Positions 40,087 to 51,781 of a stretch of DNA of 64,000 nt are shown here, one piece after another. The stretch comes from Callipepla californica brunnescens. Its lineage: Eukaryota > Chordata > Aves > Galliformes > Odontophoridae. The notes beneath the pieces were generated by a model that was not told the DNA's origin, ran no database searches, and was given only the letters and a program-made list of their open reading frames with translations. The stretch covers positions 444,001 through 508,000 of the forward strand of contig JALIRH010000043.1 in the NCBI GenBank assembly GCA_023055505.1. The letters are read 5' to 3'. Both the position numbers and the translations under genes were made by a program. Positions within the stretch are counted from its first letter, which is position 1. Each line of letters begins with the position of its first letter.

Positions 40087-43000
40087 CTTCACCTGAACTC
40101 GATCTACTGCTCTGTTTTGTGAGCACAGAGGACCAGGAGCAAGCTTAAGTGACTCCAAAACCATGCTGATACTTGAGACTCATCATTTATATTCTGAAAG
40201 TGCTAGCAGGAGCAGGGCTTATTTGTTGATGTTTGTTTGCAGAGGTTCATTTGTTTGAAAGGGCTAATCAGCTATCAGGATGCAGAGGCAATTGCTTAAA
40301 TGTAAAGGAAAAGGAAGAAATTGTTCAAAGCTATTCAGATGAGGTAGCATGGTTTGTGTTTTGATGTCAGTGTGCAACCAACTGACAAATGCTGAGCCAC
40401 AGTCTGGTGTAAATCCAGATGAATTCCATTAGAATCAACAGACTCTCTTCCAATTTATTCTGATGTAAGAGAGAGCATGATATTTCCATTTAGATTTACA
40501 TTAGATTCGTTTCCTGTTTTCCATAATTCAGTCAGTTTCCATTGTGTACAAAAACAGCCTGCGCCAAATTTTGATCTCATTTGCATTGGATGAAAACAGT
40601 TGCTTCAAATGGAACTACGCAGGATTTATAATTGCATAAATGAGAGCAGAATCTGATCTATTCTAAGTGAGAATTTCCCAGGGCGTTGCCATGTGAGAAC
40701 ACCCCTGCTGCGGTGGAGTGATCAGGTGCTTTGTCATCAATTTCCATGGAGAATTTCCATCTAAATCCTGGACTGGAGCCCTGAGTGTGATATGACAACT
40801 GCTGCGCCGCAGCCCCGAGGTCCCGAAGCCCCTCTCCTTCAGATGAGCTCACAAGCCAACACTGCCATCATCCCATCGCCTATGAACGCACACTGTGCAT
40901 TGGCTTAGAAGATAAAAACAGAGCTCACTCTTGCTTGGCATAGCTCTTCTTCACACAGTACGTTGGCTCTGATATATTTCATTCGTCACACACATTATTT
41001 TTAAGCCACGTTCTTCATGTTGTCTTTTGCTTCCTCCCCTAAGGCCTTTCCCACTCCCCTTGTCCAGCTGCAATTAGAAGCGTTACGAGCAGCACCGTGA
41101 TTCTCTGGCAGATAAGGCTATCTCTGTTCTGATGGCTACACTGCTAGCAATAGATCGGGTTATTGCTAATAACTAACAAGATGGTTATTCCCAGCAACAC
41201 GGGCAATCAGATGGTTTTACTCCTCCCCATCGGAGCTGCTTATTTCACTGCTACTGGAAAAATAAGGCCATTTAGAGTCATTAATGGCAGTTGCAAAGGC
41301 TTTTCTGAGTAGCAGTATGAGCTGTGTTGCCATAGCTTCTCAGATGACTTTGATCCCAGCTCGTCCATCTGGCTTCGCAGCCTTGCTCTTATTCCTTGCT
41401 CTCTCTGGGAGTCACTGTTTCAATGGGACGAGAAAAGTCATTACTGTCACTCTGGATCTTACAGGTACTGCACAGGCTTGGCTGACCCTTAATTTGCTGT
41501 CTGACATCAGCTGTCAATGTGTGAAGCATGGACAGTCCCCCTTCAAGTTCTCAAAGATGAGTCTTGCTATGAAAACATGCACCTCACTTCTTTGCTACCC
41601 AGGGCCTGGGGAAATGCAAAGCTGCTGTGCAGTAAGAGCAGCTGCTCCAGCAGCATACCGTGTCATATCAGTCAGGCATTATAAACGCAGTCATACCTCT
41701 TCCGTGTGCATTTGCAGGACTCCTGTGTGTTTAATTCCAAAGAAACTGTAGTTTCCTTTATAAATGTAAATATTTCTCTTAATCTATAATGCTTTGCACC
41801 AGACATAGGAAAGACAACAACAGCGAGAACTACAGCAGCACCAATGTCAGCAACACGCCTATAAGGCCATCAGTATTAGGAGCACATTATGTGGCAGATT
41901 GAAATTTCAGCATCCCCACACTTCTCTCACCACGTCATCTCAGCCCTGTGCAGAGAGACTGGAAATTACCCCATGGGTTTGGCCTGCAGTATAGAAAACA
42001 GAGCAGTGGAAAAAACAAGGCAATCATCAAATTTCCAGTGTAGGCGGCAATCTGTCTGTTAGGTTTGCACACATGCACATTATTGGGGCCGTGAGTGCCT
42101 GGAGGCAGCCCTACACGAGCAGCTCGTGCCTATAAAACACAAAGGCACACCGGGTTCTCTTCTTATAATGCTTTGCAGTGAGCAGTGACTGAGCAGGACC
42201 CATCGCACCGTAACAAAGGCTGACATAAATACTTATTTGTGATTTCGTTCCCCGTGGTTTTTATTTCACTGTGCAATTTGCATTACAACTGGATCCTAAT
42301 TGTCCATTTTAGCAAGCAAAGAGCAGTCTGATACAGATTATAGTACAAGAGGTGAAGCAGCAACGTCACAAAAGAAGTGCTGCCAGCCAAGGGCAGCAGT
42401 GTTCTCTCCCGGGGTTTTGACAGTGGCTGATGAAGCAACTGGGCAGTGCTGCCTGGAATTAACATGAGCTCAAATAATAATAATAAACGGGACATTGGGA
42501 GCCTGCTCAGCAAAGCAGAAATGCCCCAAACCCTTTCATCAGGGCTCCATGGCAGTCCCTGGTATCTGAGGCAATGAAAACAGTGCTGCTGTCCTGCGGC
42601 CCCCTGAAGGAAAAGCAATGCAGCCAGCACGTGTGTGCAGTGCTTCTGGGGCACAGAATGCCTCAAAGGAGATGGGACACGGCCTGCTCGAGACCCTGAG
42701 ATCCACCACATGGAGCTCTCCTGTATGTGAGAAATCCTCTGTATTCCCAGGGCTGCCAGTGCAGATTCATTGATTAGAAGGCAGGGCAGGAAATTAAATG
42801 AGGCAGGTGAATTAAAGCCAGACTTCACAGGCTGCATCTGTTCCTCCATTCCCTCTGGGTACAACACTGATGTAACTTCAAAAAGTAAATTCAGTGTCGA
42901 GGAAAGCTGCCAGACTGATGGTCCTGTAAACAGAAGCACTTGATGCACCCACGACTCGGGTCTAGGAGAGCAGAACTGCAGCGTGCCTCAGCCTGAGCTG

Positions 43001-46000
43001 CCCTGCTGGAGCACAGCAGCTGCTGCAGATGGCCCTGCCTGGGCTTGTCTTCTGCTCCTGCAGCTCAGGAGAAGCAGCTGGTTGGCAAGGCCTGGCTGCA
43101 GCTGCAAGTAGAGGTGGATGCAGCAGCAAGGAGCCAACAGTAATCCTCTCGGTGCTGCCCCAACATCAGGAGGATCCCAAAGACAAACAGTCCTGACAAG
43201 AAGAAAGCACATCCACGGTGCAGAGTGTGAAGCTGCAAACGTCTCCACCTTACAGCACGCCCAGGCTGGCACACAGATGGGAGCTTGCACACCTTTCAGC
43301 TTCAGTCCTCGGTCTTGTCCACACCTCTGTTCACAGAGAAAAAAAAGAGACATCTATTTCAGAGCAGTTCTTACTGTCAGCATCTTTCCTGGTATTTGCA
43401 CATACAGCAGCAGCCCTGTACTCTGCAGTCTGAAGAGCCTGGCTGTATTTTTGATGGACCTAGATGAGCTAAGAGTGTCGGGACATCTCACATGAGACCT
43501 GTTTCACCACCTGAGTGGTGCTCAGAAAATCTGAAGCTTGCCTCTGGCCCTCTGGAGACCCAGTCTGCTTCTTGACCAGACTCAGGTAAACCCCAAAGGT
43601 TTAAATTACATTGTAAAATGTGTAAAACGTGCTCACCTCTTCTGTGAGCTGCTGAATGGTGCGCTCACAGCATCCAGCAACCACTGAGGATGCCTGAAAA
43701 TGAGGACTAAGAGGCAACGTGGGGAGGATGGGCAGTAATAGAAGCAGAGGGGGACAAGTGAGTGGAAGACAGGAGGCCCCACTGCCTTCCAGGTCCTCCC
43801 TGGTCCTCCCATCCCTGGGAGGTGGCACAGTCTGATCTGCAAAGCACTAAAAATCTCTTGAAGGAAAGAACAATAGTCAAAGAAAAAGAGCAGTCAGCTC
43901 TGGTACCTCAGAGCACAGCCTCCTTTATTTTATATCTTGCACTGGATTATTCCATAGAGGGAAAAAACAGAAACACCTCAAACAGATCCAGTTAGTTTTA
44001 CCTCTTTTCATGCTATACCTGTGGCTGTTTGCAGGTGGTTTGCTTTTTTTTCTTCTTTTTCCCATGTGATAAGATCCATCATTTGAAGGACAGCAACCAA
44101 ACCAGCTCTTCTTGCTCTGAAGAAAGGCAGCAACTGCACTTAGAATAAAAGATTGTCAGGCAGATCTGAAGTGTCAATCAAAGCCTATCTCTGAAAAAGG
44201 CATTATTCTAAGCAGCTCTGCACACCACCACAGTTAATTTATTCTTTCCAGAGATTCTCCTGAGCTGCAGAAAGACTTCCAGCGCTGACCAAAGCTGCCA
44301 GCTACAGGCACGAGGTGTTAGAGCAGAGTCTGGACAGGATTATGTTTGGGTCACTTTGCCTTGTGCACTTTGCCTTGTGCAGGGCATAAGACTGTGACTG
44401 TCAGCACCAGAGAAGTAAGTGCTGGGCTCCCAGACTTTGGGAGACAAATTGTACATTTTACCAGGAGACGGACATTGATTTAGGACTGCGTTGCTGACTG
44501 TGTTCCATCTGCAGTGGCACTGCCTTAATATTATTGTTAAATTTAAATTATTACTTATGGCTGCACCTGGGCTTTGCAAAGCACTTTTCAGGCTCTCAGA
44601 AAAGCGCTGGCCCTGCTCCAGAAGTCTCATTACTGCAGGACAGACAGACACGGAGAGGCACTGCGTGGCCAAGGGGCAGCAGCACTGACCCCACCGCGCC
44701 AGCACCGTGCGTCGGCTGACCTTGGGAAGGGCACATCCCTCCTTCCCTGTCCACTCCCATCCCTCCCTTTGTCCATCTCTGCTGCTTGGCCTGGGAGCTC
44801 TTCAGCTGTGGCTGTGTTCACCTCTCTGTCTTTCTCTGAATCTCTTTCTGTGCAAAGTCCAAGGAAGAACGTGGGGAAATAGTTGTTGGGAAAAAAAAAA
44901 AACACCACCTCCTGGAAAAGGAGAAACTCCGTTTTCTATGGTGTTTCTTCAATCAAATATTTTCTTGTCAACAAAAAATATCCAGAAAGGCTTTTTTTTG
45001 ATTGAACAACAGAAAATGCAGCTCTGGGGGTTCAGTACACAGCTGTTGACCACTTAAACTTTCTGGGGAAGGGGAGACCTCTCTGTGAAACTGGGTGCAA
45101 TCAGCACAGCTGGGTCAGGAGTTGGGGCTCTGGCACAGAGGGGGGAGAACAACACAAGGAGGCTCAGTGCTGCAAAATAAGGTGGTTTTGGTGTAACAGT
45201 GTGGCCCCAGCATCAGGCAAGGCAGTCCCTGTATTTGCCTGTATTGTCTGTCCTCGGTGTATGAGAAGGCTGTCAAGCACCAGGACTGTTCTGAGTGCAT
45301 TTAACACTTACTGGACTGAGCTTCCCACCTGGAATTCAGGGCCACACCACACAGGGACGGCTCAGAAGCACAAAAAGTCCCTACCCTGAGTCCTGAGAAA
45401 GGGAACAACAAAGTGTCTCAGACTTGCACATAGGGAAACAAAGGCCAGCTTACCGAGGAGTCCTGTGCGGGTGGGAAGGAGGCTCAGATGTCCACCGTTC
45501 CCATCAGGGCCCTGAGCACAGCCCACCTCAGCTCCTCCCTTCACCACCCGGGCAGGATTTACCCCTCCATGGGCATTTCACACTGATCCACCGCCCTCAG
45601 GAGCTGAGTCAGCCTAACCCACGCTTCTCCTTGGGCAGCTCAGACCACATGGCTCACCGATGAGGAAATATTACTCGTAGTTGTTTTGGGGTTAATTATT
45701 CATAGGCAGTGTGCTTGAAACACGCAGAGCCGCTTTGGAACGGCCGTGGAGCTTTGTGCAGGGGGGGACTTACCAGCGCCCGTGGCCACGCTGCCGTCCC
45801 GCAGCCACGCTGCCGTCCATCTGCTTCCTTTCAGCCCTTGTCACGCTCCCCGTCTCCCATGGCTTTTGCTTTGTTCTTTGGCATTATCTGCAGAATAAGA
45901 TGCAAATATTTGGAGCTCTGTAGGCACGCGATCAAAAATGGCATTTGCCCAAAGAGGCACTGACCCAGGCAGGGGGAGAGTATAACCCGGATGCTCCGGT

Positions 46001-48049
46001 GGGTCTGCCCTTCCAGTCACTCTAAGCCATTTCCACGCTTTCTCACCTGATTTTCCTTCCGCAGAAGTTGCCCTCGCTGCTGCTTCTGACCATCTGCAAC
46101 TGCCTGGCAGCTTTTTTTTCTCAGAAGCAAAGCTCCTGGAAATCCATTTTTCATCTCAGAACAGAGCAGCCCACAGCTTTAGGAGCACTTCAAGGATGTT
46201 TACAGTGAAAGGATGTTTACAGTGAGACTGCTTCAGTTTCTCCAGGTACACTCACCACTGTGCATTAGCACTGAGCAGTGGTTTTCAGCCTTTCTGGGTT
46301 ACGGTTCCATAAACATTTTCTGACAGGGGTACGGAGCCCACATGGAATACATAAGCTCAGCAAAAGTAGGATCACTTCCTAAGTTACTCTTCTGAAGATC
46401 CTTAGGAATCACCAAGGACAACCCCCCTCCAGAACAGAGGCTGAAGCTGTTGAAAATTTCTAGAGGTACTCTTCAGGGTCAGCATTTGCTTAGAGAGCTC
46501 ATTATGGTGCCTTGGAATGAAAGCAGAATAGCCAGGGAGCACCAGCAGCAGCAGCAATGCAGGCACCAACCTGCCCCAGGGAGGGCTGAGTCTCCCGAAA
46601 ACTGCGAAATGTTCTCGCCAGTTATGCAGACAAGAAGCTGAGTTTGTGCTGCAAACACTTAATGAGAACTTCGAGGAGTTCCAAGTGGGTGAGGGGGCTT
46701 TCATTGGGTCCTGGCACAGGACGCCCCAGGACTGCCTTGGCTGATAGTAACTGCCAGCTGGGTTTTCTCCAAAAACAAACCAAAATTCACATTGCTGGTC
46801 TTGGTTGTTCAGATGACATTTCAGGGGACTGTGGGGCACAGGGGGGAGCATTTATCCCAACTGGGTGACATCCCCTGTCGATGTGAATCAGCACGGGTAC
46901 AAAGAAGTCCAGGAAGCTGTGCCACACTGCACCAGAGAAGGACCTGGTTTAGTCTGTGCCAGCAGAGAGCTTGGCCACGAGTAACTCACATAAACACTAC
47001 TTTTAGCCACAGAGATGGAGAAGTCAGCCTCCCACCTGGCTGTTGCCTCAGTAACGTATCTCTAGGAGGATGTTTTTTAAGCCAGTGTTATTTATCCAGT
47101 AGATGGAAGCAGACCTGCTAAGGCCATACCAGGTCAACATATGTTTAAGCATGTGCTGAAGAACTTAATTAGTTCTCCCTGAGAAGAGAGACTCCCAGTG
47201 CTATTTAAAGGATCGTTATCCTGATGTGAGATGCCTTGGAGCCTGCTGCTAAGTCTCAGCTTAAGAGGGCAGGTCCACAGTTGGATGGGACTGGGACTTC
47301 TCCCCTCCACGCGGAGGAGCAATGCTGAGCAGCCCCAGGTGCTGCCAGGTCAGAGCAGGGAGCGGGCACCGCTCTGAAGTGCAGCGTTCAGGGATTTGAT
47401 TCATGCCTGGGCTGTAGCGTTCGCTTTCTGAACGGGGTCAGACTGTGTAGACTCCTTTATTTTTCTGATTTCCCTTTAGGGTCCCAGCAGTACCTGCAGC
47501 AGGCTGTGACTGCACTGAGAGTGAGCAGAGGCGACAGGACAGGGGAGCCATGCAAGCCTGGAGTGAGCTCCTGCCGGGCATCTGTGCAGAGCATTGGTCC
47601 TTATGCCACTGTGGGAGTTAAATGCAGGCAGGAGTTTCTTATTATCAGCTAAACTGGACATTATGCAAGTGGTTTGGTCATAGCTTCCGTGCCAAGTTAT
47701 AATTTATGAGGCCAAAAATCACAGTCTGTAAACTGAACAGCAATGCAGGAATTAACCGCTTCCCAGAGACGGATGGTTCTGCTCTTCTGCCAGGAGATGT
47801 CTCCTTTGGACCTTCGGAAAGTTGGCTGAGCAGTGCCTGTGAGATAAAGCGGGGTCCCAAGCAAATGAAGGCTCATGCAGGCACTGCTGCTCAGCGGGAT
47901 ATGGGGCTGCACTGCAGGAGAGGGGGAATCCTGGCCGTGCTCCCCTTGCCCCAGGAGAGGCTCACCCTGCGCTGTGCTGGGAGAGCTCCGGATCCGTTCC
48001 TGGATGAGTTGTTATGGTAACTGAGCTAATGCCCCGAGATGGATGTTTT
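38663..48049. other. Gene-free interval
   Basis: No gene is recognised. A 29-T homopolymer lies at 40058-40086. About 40130-40640 is AT-rich with many homeodomain-type cores. There are two small direct duplications: 'actttgccttgtgc' twice at about 44353-44380, and 'aaggatgtttacagtga' twice at about 46192-46226. Open frames up to 221 codons (42283-42948, minus) show no family resemblance. Confidence 0.4.
40058..40086 (+). repeat. Homopolymer run of 29 T
   Basis: Twenty-nine consecutive thymines follow 'gtctttc'. It may be the antisense poly(A) tail of a retroposed sequence, but no element is recognisable upstream or downstream. Treated as a mononucleotide microsatellite. Confidence 0.9.
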
Positions 48050-51000
48050 CAGGTGGCTCCAGGCCAGAAATTCAACACCAAGAGATTCCAGATAATAGAC
48101 TTCTGCTAAATTCAGTGCTGGCATCTACTTTATTTAACCTATTCACCAATGACTTCCTGAACTCCATTCTCCGGGCAAACCATGTATGATGAAAATAGCT
48201 GCTTGGCCTCAATGAACTTTGTCTTTCAAAAGACTGAGGGGTTCCTATGCGCTCCGGCTGAGTCTGTGCCAGTAAAATAAGTGTGCCTGGGGCTTTGCAT
48301 TGAGAGGACAGGCAGTACTGAACGGCCATCGTTTTTGTAGCAAACTCTTACACCGGGGCAGCTCTGCACAGCCTGGAGTCAGCAGAAGCCACGCCAGTTT
48401 CAGGAACTGCCGCGTCCCCACGGACCTGCCGAGCGGCTGCCGGGCTCCGCAGCGAGCCAAACTGGTTCTGCCGCGGCGTGGTCCGGAGCACCAGCACTGA
48501 TGGTGCCTGGGGCAGCTGGGACAGCCTGCTGCCTGCCCTCGTGGATGCTGCAGCGTTCGTGCTGCGTGGCTGCTCTTCACATGTCGAGGCTCCTGGTGGT
48601 GGTCTCCCTGTGTTCGACACCGAGGGCTCCAACAGTGCAGTTTGGCCCAAGGCCATCGAGCTGGAGGGATCCCACCTCTGCTTGTTCCTTCCCATTCCAG
48701 GTCTTGCTTTGCTTGTTCTGCCCCCTCGGAAGCTGTGTTCTTCTGACACGTCGCTCTCTGGAGCACAAGCTGTTTTTCTGCACGTTCTTTGCTATGCTTC
48801 TTCTGCAGCAGGATTGCAGTCCCAATCAGTGCAGCAGTGACGTGATTAACAAGCTCCTGTGCAGGTGGGAACGGCATCCCCAGTGGATGTGATTTTCCCA
48901 GTTCTGCCCTGCCTGTGTTTTCTCGGGCTGAGAGGTCGTGTTGACTGAACTCCAGAATGGCTCGCTCAAACTTCTGAGCGCTAAGATCCAAATAAATTTC
49001 CAGCATGAGCTGGTATGCTGATCCTTTCCTGCCAAGCTGAAGCCTTAAGTGAATTTTTATGGCTAAGTTATAAACCCCAGAAAACATGAGCAAGAGTAGA
49101 AATGCTGACTTGGCCTTTGCTAAATGCCAATTATCTACAAAGGCATTAAGGGTGGGGGGATGGAAAACAGGGTCATTCTCATGTTTTCTCAAGTTCAAGT
49201 AAACTGTGTCATGAACTCCTGATAGGAACACGCAGCAAACAGAGTGACCATTAATATTTATAGGCACGACACTGAGCTGCAGACCTTGGCAATCGGAGCA
49301 ACTCCACTTTTGGGATTAATGCAGCTCTGCTTGGCTGGCCTCTCAGCACAGAGCAGTGAGTAGGGACACCAGGATTTTCAGGGAGACCATAAGCAGATGC
49401 TGCCCGCTGATGGAGGGCCCACACTTCACTGAGTCACTGAAACACTAAAACCAGCTCTTAAACCCATGGGGCTGAACAGCCAACCTAAAGGTCTGGTCCA
49501 ATAATCTTAAGGCTTGAAATGGTGCTGTAATCTCAGGTGCAATGCAGCACCTGCCTTCTCCCACCCTATGTTTCCTAACGCCCAGCTTAATTGATAGAGA
49601 GCGCTTAGAACCAGCCCTGCGTGCTGGGCAGCTGGCAGGGTGCTGAGTCACAGGGATGCACTCAGCTCAGGTGGGGATGCTGCCAGGCCACCACAGCACA
49701 GCCCCGAGACAGAAGAGGACATCGTGCTCTGTGAATACCTCGGCCGCTCCCTGAGCCTTTGGAGGAAGGTATCCCAGCACCTGGGCACTCGGCAGCCGTG
49801 CTGCACAAAATTATTTGGAAGTGGATGAGGTTGTCATAGCCCAGCGATCCTTCATATGCAATAGCACGAGGAAAGACGTGACTTAAGGGAGAGACTGTCT
49901 GCCCACCACAGCCCTCCCAGCCCTGGGAAAAGGAATAAGAGAATACACAGAGGTGCGTGCTTGAGAGCTGGGAAGGTTTTGATGAAATTTAAGACCAAAG
50001 AAAAATCCAACCACAACAACATTATAAATCCGCTCCTTCTTTCTCACACTTAGAAAAACTGAGCCTGAAAGCTGAGCAAGAGGACTCGCATTTTCAAAAC
50101 TGAGCAAACTTTGAGAGATACCCTGAACTCAGCACATGTGGCTGGGACCTCCTGGTGAGTTTTGCAATGCAGCATTTAAACATTGTTTTTTGCAGCATGT
50201 GGAAAGGTCCACGGCACATTATGGAGCACAAGCATGTGCTTACATCAGCTGAGTCCTCTGAATCCCTTCCTACAACAACAAATATATGTGCTCCTGCCAT
50301 TAAAAACAAGGAGAAAAAGAGGAGCAGTGCAAAGTTAATCAGAGTTGAACTGAGACGATGGAGGAAGGGGCTGTGGCTGACGTGGGGTTTGCAGCCAGCT
50401 GAGCCATGTGAAATCTCTTGTATCTGAGCTCTGAAAGGAAATGCTTTATTAAATCTCCTTTGTGTGAGATTTCAAGCTGCCTCTGGACTGGAAAATAGGA
50501 CCATTCCATGTGGCATCTAATCAGAACTGAAGTCTTTAGTGCAGGCTTCTCTGCAGAGCTGACTGATCAGCATAGACAAGTAACTCAGAGGTCTCAGCAT
50601 TCAGACAGCTGAATTAGACACAGTACACCTGTGCTCTGCGGTGCACCTCTTCTACACAGCATCCCCCAAAACGCTTCACAGAAGGATCCATGCAGCAAGG
50701 CAGGCACTGGGAAGACAGCACAACTGGACGTAAATGTACCCACTGAACCCTAACCGGCCAGGTCTCAGCTCCAGAACCTCCACTTGCATTCCCACTGGAA
50801 CGCAGCAGTTGCCCTGACTGGAAAGATTCACTGTTTCCACTGCCTGTCCTGGAAACCACTGGTGTCACTGCTCAGTGCTGAGATCTCACTGTGTCTTGGG
50901 AAGCTGCAGCCTCTGACCGTCTGAGTGCAGCACTCGCTGGGCTTTGCTGTGAGCAGGTGGGCAGCCCACGGCTCTGCAGGACTGCACCATCCCGAACACC

Positions 51001-51376
51001 CACAGAAAGTGAGCACTAAAAAGAAATGGCGAGAGCTGGGCAGCACAATCAGAGCTGAGGACAAGGGAGAGGCTCCCGGAGCACACCCTGACTCACACGA
51101 GCTCCCTGCTGCACGTCTTCTCCTTCTCTCTGCGTTTTCAGGAAAGTGAGACCTGATCAGGCACAGAAGAGGAAATACCAACCAGACTGCCTCCTCCTCG
51201 ACCTCCCTTACTTCATACTTCAGCCTGTCTGGAGTTGATGTGACTTAAATCCCTCCCTGCCTGCTGGAAATCTCAAGGTTTCTGCAAACTTCAATGGGAA
51301 AGCGTCGTCCCACGGGCTGAGATGGCAGAGCGTTCCCCTTCCCTTACACCACCCCTGCTGCAGAGGAGCTCCGTGC
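48050..51376. other. Interval with small CpG cluster and long chance-like frame
   Basis: On the minus strand a 340-codon frame runs through 48245-49267, the longest in the window. Its product has no recognisable domain, its composition drifts from hydrophobic at the N-terminus to Cys/His/Arg-rich, and no splice or promoter context supports it. A small CpG-rich patch lies at about 48340-48620. About 48100-48150 reads TLFNLFTNDF in one plus-strand frame, which is reminiscent of a LINE reverse-transcriptase motif and may be an old relic. On the minus strand an AATAAA at about 50448 could serve the upstream ubiquitin-like gene as a polyadenylation signal. Confidence 0.35.
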
Positions 51377-51640
51377 CTACCTTTTGTTGCTGACAAGGAG
51401 CAGGACTGAGCCATTCTGGATATTGGCCTCTTTCAGAGTCTCATGCTCCTCAAGCTGCCTGGAGTTGTAATAAAATGTCTTCTTCCAGGAAGTGACGCCC
51501 TCCCGTACCAGGTAAGCCCGCAGGTCCATCACCGTGTCTCTGGGCTTGACGGTCAGCGGCATCATCAGGTCCTCGTCAGCCAAGTGCACCTTAATGTGGT
51601 ACCTCTTCCAGCGAGAAAGGCTCCTTCGCAGCGTGTCCAT
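51377..51640 (-). CDS. TINCR: TINCR-type ubiquitin-like microprotein
   Basis: This frame encodes 87 residues with a complete ubiquitin-like beta-grasp fold. It has a basic N-terminus (MDTLRRSLSRWKRYHIKVHL), a first beta-hairpin ending in the 'PLTVKPRDTVMDLR' segment (residues 28-41), and an 'FYYNSRQLEEHETLKEANIQ' stretch (56-75). The last two align by eye with ubiquitin 'LEVEPSDTIENVK' and 'QLEDGRTLSDYNIQ'. A hydrophobic last strand (SVLLLV, 78-83) follows. The C-terminal di-glycine of conjugated ubiquitin is absent, so it should act as a binding module rather than a covalent tag. The length and the WKRYHIKVHLAD core match the microprotein of human TINCR, a locus tied to epidermal differentiation. 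The start at 51640 is chosen for its good context (AGGATGG) and fold onset; the frame stays open to an upstream ATG at 51781. The end 'AAAAG/GTAGGC' also looks like a splice donor, so a spliced C-terminus is possible. The family call is strong; one-to-one orthology is inferred. Confidence 0.82.
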   Translation of the reverse strand: MDTLRRSLSRWKRYHIKVHLADEDLMMPLTVKPRDTVMDLRAYLVREGVTSWKKTFYYNSRQLEEHETLKEANIQNGSVLLLVSNKR

Positions 51641-51699
51641 CCTCTCACCAGGACGGCGAGGCAGAGAGGAGCATCCAGCGGGGAGGAAGGTGGAGCAGG

Positions 51700-51745
51700 G
51701 ATGTGGCTCTGAGGAGGCTGTCTGCCCGGCGCAACTTAAAGTGTC
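51700..51745 (-). promoter_or_regulatory. Putative TATA-like promoter of the ubiquitin-like gene
   Basis: On the minus strand 'CTTTAAGT' (51741 to 51734) lies about 95 nt upstream of the chosen start codon. Used as a TATA element it would place transcription start near 51705-51710, giving a 5' leader of about 65-70 nt and excluding the upstream ATG at 51781. This is inference from spacing only. Confidence 0.3.
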
Positions 51746-51781
51746 CTGCCAAACCTGTTCCTCCTGGTTGCTGCGCTGCAT

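Noticed and set aside
42283..42948. 221-codon minus-strand frame
   Set aside because: No family resemblance, no promoter or splice context, and leucine-rich composition expected from the local sequence.
51641..51781. N-terminal extension of the ubiquitin-like protein to the upstream ATG at 51781
   Set aside because: The extra 47 residues have no structure, the internal ATG has a better context, and a TATA-like site would place transcription start downstream of the upstream ATG.
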